Assembly: GCA_013152215.1 (NCBI GenBank)
Contig: JAADGT010000162.1
Coordinates: 3,644-11,443, forward strand
Origin: Deltaproteobacteria bacterium
Lineage (GTDB): Bacteria > Desulfobacterota > Deferrisomatia > Deferrisomatales > Deferrisomataceae
DNA: 7,800 nt
Direction of reading: 5' to 3'
A program made the translations under genes and the position numbers. Shown in pieces: positions 1 through 5,884 of the stretch. Positions within the stretch are counted from its first letter, which is position 1; every line of letters begins with the position of its first letter. Under the pieces are notes generated by a model that was not told where the DNA came from, ran no database searches, and was given only the letters and a program-made list of their open reading frames with translations.

Positions 1-77
1 CCATGCCCGCCGCCGGCAATGAGCACCGGACCAATGAAAGTTACCCTCCCTACCGCCGGGCCCCGCGGGGGCCGGCG
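1..77 (+). promoter_or_regulatory. Leader element copy 1 (candidate structured RNA) upstream of the hybrid kinase
   Basis: This stretch matches, in the same orientation relative to its gene, the leader of the unrecognised minus-strand gene (4182-4106). Block 1 (1-19) shares 18 of 19 bases with 4178-4160. Block 2 (28-47, GGACCAA-NNN-AAGTTACCCT) shares 17 of 20 with 4152-4133. After 11 nt comes a hairpin whose core GGCCCC (59-64), triloop GCG, GGGGCC (68-73) is the same 6-bp stem found in the other copy; here it extends outward to a 10-bp stem (54-77) with one bulged G. No T-tract follows, so it does not look like a simple terminator. The element is probably cut by the left window edge. The stem ends 91 nt before the kinase start. 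It could be a cis-regulatory RNA, a protein-binding leader or a dispersed repeat; the class is not recognised. Confidence 0.5.
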
Positions 78-152
78 TGCCCCATGGCGGGGCCACCGGT
101 AAAGTTTCCGGCCTCCTCGTCGAAAAGGGGAGAAATATCGTGTTCTGTTTGC

Positions 153-157
153 GGAGG
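153..157 (+). promoter_or_regulatory. Ribosome binding site deciding a TTG start for the kinase
   Basis: A perfect GGAGG lies 7 nt before TTG at 165. Starting there gives a short N-terminus (MLFVRVLAVVAAIALA) that is a textbook signal peptide. The in-frame ATGs at 3 and 84 would put a polar Pro/Arg-rich extension ahead of the hydrophobic stretch, and the one at 3 lies inside the conserved leader element. Confidence 0.6.
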
Positions 158-164
158 TTCCGCA

Positions 165-3100
165 TTGCTGTTCGTCCGGGTTCTCGCCGTCGTCGCCGCC
201 ATCGCTTTAGCCCCCCAGCCCGCACGGTCCCAGCCCAACCGCCGGATCGTGGTGCTTCACTCGTACCACCAAGGGCTCTCCTGGGTGGACGCGATCAACG
301 CGGGGTTGACGGACGTGTTCGGCCGCGCCGACCCCACCCTGGACCTGCGGTTCGAGTACCTGGACACCAAGGCCCACACCGGCCCGGACTACCTGGAGCT
401 CCAGGCCCGGCTGCTGGCCCGCAAGTACCGGAACACCCCCCCCGCCTTGGTCGTCGCGTGCGACAACAACGCCCTGGCCTTCGTGCGGGAGCACCGGGAG
501 CGGGTGTTCGGCCGGGTCCCGGTCGTGTTCTGCGGGATCAACAACTTCTCGGAAGCCCTGCTTCAGGGGCTCGACCGGGTGACCGGTGTGGCCGAGGCGG
601 TCAGCTTCCGGGAGAACCTGGAGCTGATCCGGCGGCTCTATCCGGACCTCGGCCGGATCGTGGTGTACGGAGCCGACACCACCACCTTCCGGGCGAACCG
701 GGAGCGGATGGTGGTGGCGGCCCGGGCCCTGGGCATGGAGGGCCTCCTGGAGTTCCGGGGTGGGCTGTCCGTGGGCGAGGCCCGGGAGGACATCGGCACG
801 CTTCCCGCCGGCGCAGTGGCCGTGCTCATCGAGACTCTCCGGACGGACCGGGGGGTGCCCCTGGGGTTCGGTGAGGCGTGTCGCCGGCTGCGGGAGGCCT
901 CGAGCATCCCGCTCCACAGCTTTTGGGACACGTTCTTCGGTTACGGCATCGTGGGGGGGAAACTCGTGAGCGGCGCCGACCAGGGCCGGGCGGCGGCGCG
1001 ACTGGCCCTCCGGGTGCTTGCGGGTGCCGATGCCGGCACCCTGCCCGTAATTCGGGAGGGATCGAACCCGTGGGTGTTCGATTACCGGGAGCTCGTACGG
1101 TTCGGGATCGACCCCGGCATGCTTCCGCCGGGGAGCCACGTGCGGTTCCAGCCCCCCGGGCTGTGGGAGCGGTACGGCAAGGTACTGGGCCCCGGCCTCG
1201 GCGTGTTTGGCCTGCTGGGGCTGCTGGCCCTGTTCCAGGCTGCGGACGCCACCCGCCAACGCCGGGCGAAGCGGGCCATCCGTCGGGCCCGGGACTTCCT
1301 CCAGACGGTCATCGACGGCGTGGCCGAGCCGATCTTGGTGATCGGCCCGGACTACCGAGTCAAGCTCCGGAACCGGGCGGCCCGGGAAGCTTCGGCCTCC
1401 CCGGATGCGCAAACCTGCCACGGCCTGTCCCACGGCAGCGACGCCCCCTGCACGGGCGAGCACCACCCCTGCCCGCTGGAGCAGGTGCGGCAGACCGGCG
1501 AGGCCGTAACGGTCACCCACGTGCACGAGGGCCCGGCCGGCGAACCCCGCCAGGTCGAGATCCTGGCCTCCCCGCTGCGGGACGCCGAGGGACGGGTCAC
1601 CGGCATCGTGGAGACCGTGCGGGACGTGACCGACCGCGTCCGGGCGTTCGAGCAGGTGCGCCGGGCCAAGGAGGAGTGGGAGAAGACCTTCGACGCCGTG
1701 CCCGACCTGATCGCCCTCATCGGGCCCGACCGTCGCATCCGCCGGGTCAACCGGGCGCTGGCCGAACGGCTGGGGGTCGACCCCCGCAGCCTTGTGGGCC
1801 GGTGTTGCTTCGAGGTGTTCCACGGCACCGCCGAGCCGCACCCGCAGTGCCCCCACGCCCGATCCCTCCAAGGGGGGAGGCCGCGGGTCGCCGAGGTGCA
1901 CGAGCCCCACCTGGGCGGCCACTTCTTCGTCTCCACCTCGGCCCTGCCCGGCCCGGACGGCCGGAACCTCGGCTGCGTGCACGTGGCCCGGGACATCACC
2001 GATCTCAAACGCGCCCAGCACGCCCTCGAAGCGGAGCGGCACCGGCTGCGGGTCACCCTTGAGAGCATCGGCGACGGGGTGATCGCCACGGATCCCCAGG
2101 GCCGGGTGACCCTGCTGAACCCCACCGCCGAGCAGCTGACCGGATGGTCGGAAGGCGAGGCCCTGGGCCGCCCCCTGGCCGAGGTGTTCCGGATCGTCAA
2201 CGAGGCGACGCGGGAACCCGCAACCAACCCGGTGGACGAGGTGATCGCCACGGGCCGGGTGGTGGGCCTGGCGAACCACACCGTGCTCATCGGCCGGGAC
2301 GGCACGGAGCGCGCCATCGCCGACAGCGCGGCGCCCATCCGGGACGACGCGGGGCAGGTGGTGGGCGTGGTCCTGGTGTTCCGGGACGTGACCGAAGAGC
2401 GCCAGAGGGAGGCCGAACGGGCCCGAGCCCAGCACCTGGAGTCGCTGGGGGTGCTGGCGGGCGGTATCGCCCACGACTTCAACAACCTGCTGATGGGCAT
2501 CTCGGCCAACCTGGAGGCGGCCCGCCGAAAGGTGGCCCCCACCGACCCGGCCTACACCCGTCTCTCCCAGGCGGAAGCCGCCTGTTTCCGGGCCACCCAC
2601 CTCACCCGCCAGCTCCTCACGTTCGCCCGTGGCGGCGACCCCGTGCGCCGGAGGGTCAACCTGGCCGAGCACCTGGAAGAGTGGGCCTCGTTCCCCCTGC
2701 GGGGCTCCAACGTGGCCCTGGACCTCCATCTGCCTTCGGGCCTTTGGCCCCTCGAGGCCGATCCCGGCCAGCTCGAGCAGGTGATCACCAACCTGGTCCT
2801 GAACGCCCGCCAGGCCATGCCCCGGGGAGGCGCCGTCCGGGTGTCGGCCCGAAACCGGGAGATCGGTCCGGGGGACCACCCCGGCCTGGAGCCGGGCCGC
2901 TACCTGGAGATCGAGGTCGCCGACACCGGCATCGGCATCCCGGACGAACACCTCCCCAAGATCTTCGACCCCTACTTCACGACCAAACAGGCCGGCAGTG
3001 GGTTGGGCCTCGCCACGGCCCATTCCATCGTCCGGCGCCACGGAGGGGCCGTGTCGGTGGAGTCGCGTCTGGGGGAAGGCACCCGGGTTCGGATCCTGTT

Positions 3101-3590
3101 GCCGGCCGCGGCGGTGGGGGAGCCCTCCCGCCCCCCTCACGCCCTTCCGGAGGCGCACGGTGCCGCCGCCTCCCAGGGACGCCGTCGGATCCTGGTCATG
3201 GACGACGAGGAGATCATCCGCGACGTGGTGGTGGAGGTGTTGAAGGACATGGGGTACGAGCCCGAGGTGGCGGCGGACGGCCGGGAGGCGGTGGAACGCT
3301 ACCGGGCCGCCCAGGGGGATGGGGCCCCTTTCGACCTGGTGATCCTCGACCTTACCGTGCCGGCCGGCATGGGCGGGCTCGAGGCCCTGAACGAACTGCG
3401 GCGGATCGATCCGGGGGTGAGGGCCGTCGCCTCCAGCGGATACGCCTCGGACCCCGTCCTGGCCGAACCCCGGCGCTACGGGTTCGCCGCCTCCGTGGCC
3501 AAGCCCTACCGGCTGGCCGAGCTGTCGCGGGTGATCGAGACGGTGCTCGCGGCTGGGAACACCCGCGTCACCAACGCGTCGAGGCTGTAG
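165..3590 (+). CDS. Hybrid sensor histidine kinase with ABC-type periplasmic sensor, three PAS domains and C-terminal receiver
   Basis: This is an inner-membrane phosphorelay kinase of 1141 residues, counted from TTG 165. Signal peptide is about 1-22. A periplasmic domain (about 24-335, opening IVVLHSYHQGLSW) resembles the ABC substrate-binding-like sensors (PF04392 type) of deltaproteobacterial kinases, so it probably binds a small solute; the ligand is unknown. One TM helix is about 340-359. PAS domains lie about 376-490, 500-615 and 626-745, each ending in DVTD/DITD/DVTE. HisKA carries GGIAHDFNN with phospho-acceptor His770. The ATPase domain has N-box Asn876/Asn880, G1 box DTGIGIP at 920, FDPYFTTK, and G2 box GSGLGLA near 944. 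The receiver (about 1006-1130) keeps Asp1013/Asp1014, phospho-acceptor Asp1062, Ser1090 and Lys1113. All catalytic residues are intact. No separate response regulator or output gene is adjacent, so phosphate probably passes to an unlinked phosphotransfer partner. PAS1 and PAS2 carry Cys/His clusters. The 3' end overlaps the convergent gene by 85 bp. Confidence 0.93.
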   Translation: MLFVRVLAVVAAIALAPQPARSQPNRRIVVLHSYHQGLSWVDAINAGLTDVFGRADPTLDLRFEYLDTKAHTGPDYLELQARLLARKYRNTPPALVVACDNNALAFVREHRERVFGRVPVVFCGINNFSEALLQGLDRVTGVAEAVSFRENLELIRRLYPDLGRIVVYGADTTTFRANRERMVVAARALGMEGLLEFRGGLSVGEAREDIGTLPAGAVAVLIETLRTDRGVPLGFGEACRRLREASSIPLHSFWDTFFGYGIVGGKLVSGADQGRAAARLALRVLAGADAGTLPVIREGSNPWVFDYRELVRFGIDPGMLPPGSHVRFQPPGLWERYGKVLGPGLGVFGLLGLLALFQAADATRQRRAKRAIRRARDFLQTVIDGVAEPILVIGPDYRVKLRNRAAREASASPDAQTCHGLSHGSDAPCTGEHHPCPLEQVRQTGEAVTVTHVHEGPAGEPRQVEILASPLRDAEGRVTGIVETVRDVTDRVRAFEQVRRAKEEWEKTFDAVPDLIALIGPDRRIRRVNRALAERLGVDPRSLVGRCCFEVFHGTAEPHPQCPHARSLQGGRPRVAEVHEPHLGGHFFVSTSALPGPDGRNLGCVHVARDITDLKRAQHALEAERHRLRVTLESIGDGVIATDPQGRVTLLNPTAEQLTGWSEGEALGRPLAEVFRIVNEATREPATNPVDEVIATGRVVGLANHTVLIGRDGTERAIADSAAPIRDDAGQVVGVVLVFRDVTEERQREAERARAQHLESLGVLAGGIAHDFNNLLMGISANLEAARRKVAPTDPAYTRLSQAEAACFRATHLTRQLLTFARGGDPVRRRVNLAEHLEEWASFPLRGSNVALDLHLPSGLWPLEADPGQLEQVITNLVLNARQAMPRGGAVRVSARNREIGPGDHPGLEPGRYLEIEVADTGIGIPDEHLPKIFDPYFTTKQAGSGLGLATAHSIVRRHGGAVSVESRLGEGTRVRILLPAAAVGEPSRPPHALPEAHGAAASQGRRRILVMDDEEIIRDVVVEVLKDMGYEPEVAADGREAVERYRAAQGDGAPFDLVILDLTVPAGMGGLEALNELRRIDPGVRAVASSGYASDPVLAEPRRYGFAASVAKPYRLAELSRVIETVLAAGNTRVTNASRL

Positions 3591-4078
3591 CGCTCCTGGA
3601 ACGCCTCCTTGGCGCCTTCGAAATCGTAGGCCTCGGCCCGTTCCAGGAGCTCCTCGGCCCGGTCCCGCACCTGCTCCGCCTCCAGCCGCCGCACCTCGCC
3701 CCATGCGAGCTCGGCGACCCAGGCGGGTTCGAGGTCCTCGTCCAGGAACCCCACCCGCACGCGGTCCTGCCGGGCCAGGGACTCCAGCAAGGCGAGGTCT
3801 GACGGGTCCGCCGGGTCCAGATACACCTCGCCCACCAGCTCCCCGGCGTCCGAGGCCTCGCACCGCACCAGCCAACACACGACGGGGCCGTGGGCCGTGC
3901 TCTCCACGACCCACCCGGTCTCCACCGGGGCACGGGCGGCCCGCAGGGCCTCGGCCACGTCGCGGCGGGTCTTGACGAGCACCACCACCTCCTCGCCGGA
4001 GCCCAGGTCCAGGTTCACCGCGACCACGGCAAACGCTTGATCCGCAAGGAAACGTCGAACCTCTTCGCTCACCTGCAT
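3506..4078 (-). CDS. Unrecognised soluble acidic protein, 190 aa
   Basis: I do not recognise the family. The start at ATG 4078 is supported by GAGGTG (4084-4089) 5 nt upstream; in-frame codons further upstream encode low-complexity Arg/Ser/Pro sequence and run through the leader element. There is no signal peptide or TM segment, so it is probably cytoplasmic. The N-terminal two thirds look alpha/beta, with strands such as AVVAVNLDL and EEVVVLVKTRRD, and HGPVVCWLVRC holding two Cys (68, 73). Residues about 128-165 form a charged helical segment, with RAEELLERAEAYDFEGAKEAF recalling the UVR helical hairpin of UvrB/UvrC-type proteins; this resemblance is weak and by eye. Codon usage matches the neighbours. 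The last 28 residues (163-190) are encoded inside the antisense of the kinase 3' end and may be a drifted tail. Its leader shares an element with the kinase leader, hinting at co-regulation. Confidence 0.75.
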   Translation of the reverse strand: MQVSEEVRRFLADQAFAVVAVNLDLGSGEEVVVLVKTRRDVAEALRAARAPVETGWVVESTAHGPVVCWLVRCEASDAGELVGEVYLDPADPSDLALLESLARQDRVRVGFLDEDLEPAWVAELAWGEVRRLEAEQVRDRAEELLERAEAYDFEGAKEAFQERYSLDALVTRVFPAASTVSITRDSSASR

Positions 4079-4083
4079 CGGAA

Positions 4084-4089
4084 CACCTC
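4084..4089 (-). promoter_or_regulatory. Ribosome binding site of the unrecognised protein
   Basis: GAGGTG on the minus strand lies 5 nt before ATG 4078 and fixes this start over the longer upstream open frame. Confidence 0.6.
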
Positions 4090-4105
4090 GGGAGAAGTCT
4101 CCGCA

Positions 4106-4182
4106 GGCCCCTGGGGGGCCGGACGACGGAGAAGGGTAACTTGCTTTGGTCCCAGGCCGTTGCCGGCGACGGGCATGGGACC
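4106..4182 (-). promoter_or_regulatory. Leader element copy 2 (candidate structured RNA) upstream of the unrecognised protein
   Basis: Read on the minus strand this is the second copy of the element at 1-77. Possible folding: GGTCCCA (4182-4176) pairs perfectly with TGGGACC (4154-4148). It encloses a nested hairpin GCCG-GCAA-CGGC (4167-4156) with a GNRA-type loop. Then comes the conserved block ending AAGTTACCCT at 4133, and after 12 nt the hairpin GGCCCC-CCA-GGGGCC (4120-4106). The last stem ends 27 nt before the start codon and about 16 nt before the Shine-Dalgarno sequence, a position from which leader folding could affect translation. The GCAA hairpin is not preserved in copy 1, so covariation is not uniformly supportive. 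No match to a known riboswitch consensus was recognised. Confidence 0.5.
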
Positions 4183-4265
4183 TGCCTCCGGCCGTGCGCG
4201 AAGCCGAGCGTTGAGATTCGCCGCGCAGGCACAAGACACGGGAGTTGATTTCATCACAGCTGCGT

Positions 4266-4282
4266 GAAATGGGTACCATTTC
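4266..4282. promoter_or_regulatory. Perfect 7-bp inverted repeat, operator-like
   Basis: GAAATGG-GTA-CCATTTC is a perfect inverted repeat with a 3-bp centre, in an AT-richer island of an otherwise GC-rich intergenic region. A second, smaller palindrome TGAT-TTC-ATCA lies at 4246-4256. The spacing resembles a dimeric repressor or activator site. It sits about 188 nt upstream of the unrecognised gene and just upstream of its leader element. Binding by any protein is inference. Confidence 0.35.
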
Positions 4283-4389
4283 GCGGTCCGGACGCCGGAG
4301 GCACTGCGCGGCGAGCGTAAGAGCCGCGCCCGGCGCTCCGGCAGACCCCATGCCCGCCGGAGCTTTGGCGGCGGCTCGGGAGCCGTCCG

Positions 4390-4415
4390 GCCGCCTAGCT
4401 GCCCAGCCGCCTAGC
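4390..4415. repeat. Short direct repeat, two units of GCCGCCTAGC
   Basis: The 10-mer GCCGCCTAGC occurs at 4390-4399 and 4406-4415, separated by TGCCCA. It is followed directly by a GC hairpin at 4416. It looks like a small intergenic tandem repeat; no function can be read from it. Confidence 0.5.
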
Positions 4416-4428
4416 GGGCCGAAGGCCC
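4416..4428. repeat. GC hairpin, second copy at the hydrolase 3' end
   Basis: GGGCC-GAA-GGCCC forms a 5-bp hairpin. The same 12 bases GGGCCGAAGGCC recur at 4481-4492, overlapping the end of the hydrolase gene. On the minus strand this is the GGGCCTTCGGCCC stem common downstream of genes in GC-rich genomes, but no U-tract follows in either direction, so it is not a canonical intrinsic terminator. Confidence 0.4.
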
Positions 4429-4468
4429 AAAACTACTCAGAAGCGGTTGTTGGTTTCTGGGTACTGGT

Positions 4469-4490
4469 CCTTCGGCTCACGGGCCGAAGG
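4469..4490 (-). terminator. Terminator-like hairpin spanning the hydrolase stop codon
   Basis: Arms 4469-4476 and 4483-4490 pair over 8 bp (CCTTCGGC with GCCGAAGG) around a 6-nt loop that contains the hydrolase TGA stop (4479-4477). There is no T-tract after it on the minus strand, so termination is plausible but unproven; mRNA 3'-end protection is an alternative role. Confidence 0.35.
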
Positions 4491-5232
4491 CCAGCGACTC
4501 CACGAACCCCCGGAGGATCGCACCGAACTCGTCGGCCCGGCCCAGGCACAGGATGTGGTCGCCCCCTTCCAAGACGCGCAGGGAGGCCCGGGGAAGGGCC
4601 CGCGCCATCGCTCGGGCGTGGGCCGGCGGGGCCAGCCAGTCCCGCGAGCCGGCCACCACCAGGCTCGGCATGCGAAGCCCCGGGAGCTCCGGCTCAAGAT
4701 CCGCGCGAATCAGGTCGATGTACAACGCTCGCATGGTGGGACGATGGGCCTTCCGGACCATATCCTCCACCACCGGCCGGCCCCACCGCGGGCCGTGGTG
4801 CCGGCCGAAGGCCAGGAGCACCGAGGTCTGGAACGCCTCCATGGCCAATCGGCGGCCGATGCCGGCGAACGCCAGGCCGACCCAACGCCGCAGCCCCCGG
4901 GCCCATCGGGCCGAGGTGCAGCACAGGCCGAGGCCCGCCACCCGGTCTGGATGCTGGAGCGCGACGGTCAGGGCCAGGGTGCCGCCCATGGAGTACCCCA
5001 GGAGCACGACGGGCCTCGACCCGAAGCGCTGCCGGATCCGGCCCCACAGCCACCGGGCGTACGCATCGATCCGGCGCTGGGCCGCGGGCAACGGGGGCTC
5101 AGCCCCGAACCCGGGCAGGTCCGGGGCCCAAACCCGGCCCGCATCTTGCAAAACCGGCACCTGGAGGTTCCACATCCGGTGATCCACGCCCAAGCCGTGG
5201 ATCAGCACGATCGGGAGGTTACGGACGGCCAT
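4477..5232 (-). CDS. Alpha/beta-fold hydrolase
   Basis: A cytoplasmic serine hydrolase of 251 residues, within the usual 240-290 range of the BioH/enol-lactonase/esterase branch. Seen: the oxyanion-hole HG motif in LIHGLGVDHRMW (His12-Gly13), PDLPGFG at 37-43, the nucleophile elbow GYSMGG with Ser81, a helical cap about 115-180, acid Asp198 in GSRDWLAPP, and base His226 in GGDH. The triad is complete, so it should be active. The substrate cannot be told; carboxylic ester or lactone cleavage is typical of the fold. The start at ATG 5232 has only a weak GGGG (5244-5241) upstream. The in-frame extension to 5355 is the Arg/Ala-rich antisense of the neighbouring signal peptide and is rejected. The start codon overlaps that of the divergent thioredoxin-like gene. 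A hairpin spans the stop. Confidence 0.88.
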   Translation of the reverse strand: MAVRNLPIVLIHGLGVDHRMWNLQVPVLQDAGRVWAPDLPGFGAEPPLPAAQRRIDAYARWLWGRIRQRFGSRPVVLLGYSMGGTLALTVALQHPDRVAGLGLCCTSARWARGLRRWVGLAFAGIGRRLAMEAFQTSVLLAFGRHHGPRWGRPVVEDMVRKAHRPTMRALYIDLIRADLEPELPGLRMPSLVVAGSRDWLAPPAHARAMARALPRASLRVLEGGDHILCLGRADEFGAILRGFVESLAFGP

Positions 5233-5851
5233 GACCGCTACCCCGTGGAAACCGAGACGAAATCGACGCGCCCGCCTGTTCCTGGCCCTCTTCTGGATCG
5301 CCGTCCTGGGGTCCGCCGGTCTGGCCGCTGCTGCGCCTTCCTCCACGGACGGCACGGTTCGGGTGGGGGATATGGCGCCCGAGTTCCGGTTGACCGCCTT
5401 CGACGGCTCCCCCCTCCGGCTCGCCGACTATCTGGGCAAGGGGCGGCCGGTCCTGATCGTGTTTTGGAGCTATTTCTGCTTTCCGTGCCAGCGGGAGATG
5501 CCCCTGGTGGCCGAGATGGCCCGCAACCTGTCCGGCCGGGTCCAGGTCGTGGGCATCTGCCTGGACGGGCCCGAGTACGACGGGAAGATCCTCCCCTACG
5601 TGGAGGCAAACCGTATCACATTCCCCAACGCGTACGACAGGCAGACCGACGACTTCTTCGAGGTGGCCGCGCGTTACGGCGTGGTGGGCACCCCCACGTT
5701 CTACCTGGTCGATCCGACCGGCCGGGTGCGGTTCATCCACCTGGGACGGCTTCCGATCGACGTGCTGGAGAAGGTGATCGCCTCCGCCCAGGACCCGAGC
5801 TTCTGCGCAGAGATCCTTCCGCCCCAAGCCCAGAAAACCCCCTCCCCTTGA
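5231..5851 (+). CDS. TlpA/ResA-like periplasmic thioredoxin-fold protein
   Basis: An envelope thiol-disulfide protein of 206 residues. The N-terminus is Arg-rich (7-15) and followed by a hydrophobic stretch LFLALFWIAVLG and AGLAAAAP, read as a signal peptide or an uncleaved anchor. The mature part starts VGDMAPEFRLTAFDG, typical of the AhpC-TSA/Redoxin branch. The active site is CFPC (Cys83, Cys86), within WSYFCFPCQRE. The cis-proline loop GVVGTPTFYLVDPTGRV is present. Family members reduce c-type cytochrome apoproteins or other envelope thiols; the partner here is unknown because no ccm, dsb or cytochrome genes are in view. The ATG at 5231 is preceded by GGGAGG (5213-5218) at a long 12-nt spacing. 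The gene is divergent from the hydrolase and 33 bp upstream of pilT, so it could share transcripts with pilT. Confidence 0.88.
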   Translation: MTATPWKPRRNRRARLFLALFWIAVLGSAGLAAAAPSSTDGTVRVGDMAPEFRLTAFDGSPLRLADYLGKGRPVLIVFWSYFCFPCQREMPLVAEMARNLSGRVQVVGICLDGPEYDGKILPYVEANRITFPNAYDRQTDDFFEVAARYGVVGTPTFYLVDPTGRVRFIHLGRLPIDVLEKVIASAQDPSFCAEILPPQAQKTPSP

Positions 5852-5877
5852 CTCGTTCCGCGGCTTTGCCCTACCGT
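5848..5877 (+). promoter_or_regulatory. Possible sigma70-type promoter for pilT
   Basis: TTGACT (5848-5853, overlapping the thioredoxin stop codon) is followed after 18 nt by TACCGT (5872-5877). The -35 is good and the -10 poor. Transcription would begin almost at the pilT ATG, giving a near-leaderless mRNA, which fits the lack of a Shine-Dalgarno sequence there. Confidence 0.22.
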
Positions 5878-5884
5878 CCGGTCC

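Larger units (their letters stand above)
4183..4476. other. Non-coding stretch upstream of the unrecognised gene
   Basis: I see no credible gene here. Codons in the open frames are Arg/Pro/Gly-rich and lack ribosome sites. It holds a relatively AT-rich island (about 4240-4285) with two small palindromes, then several GC hairpins (for example CGGCTC-GG-GAGCCG near 4374-4387), a direct repeat, and hairpins beyond the hydrolase stop. It probably carries the promoter of the minus-strand gene at 4078, but I could not pick a convincing -35/-10 pair. Confidence 0.5.

Noticed and set aside
2144..3802. Long plus-strand open frame within and past the kinase 3' end
   Set aside because: Arg/Gly/Pro-rich shadow translation of the kinase and of the antisense of the minus gene; no ribosome site and no recognisable motif.
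4106..4182. Leader element as a c-di-GMP (GEMM-I), SAH or cobalamin riboswitch
   Set aside because: GGGACCAAAG and GTTACC recall GEMM-I pieces, but the order is wrong and the GCACAGGGCAAACC-like segment is missing. I also saw no SAH or cobalamin signature boxes. I therefore left it unassigned.
207..4232. A very long open frame on the minus strand, antisense to the kinase
   Set aside because: Its translation is a Gly/Arg/His/Pro-rich string with no domain, and it mirrors the GC-biased third positions of the kinase, whose domains are complete. It also crosses the real minus-strand gene in another frame.
4347..4358. Twelve bases matching the first 12 bases of the leader element (CCATGCCCGCCG)
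   Set aside because: Neither the second block (AAGTTACCCT) nor the GGCCCC/GGGGCC hairpin follows, and no gene starts downstream on that strand. A short GC-rich match like this can occur by chance.
4245..5234. Plus-strand open frames antisense to the hydrolase
   Set aside because: Low-complexity Arg/Pro/Gly composition, while the minus strand encodes a full hydrolase with an intact catalytic triad.
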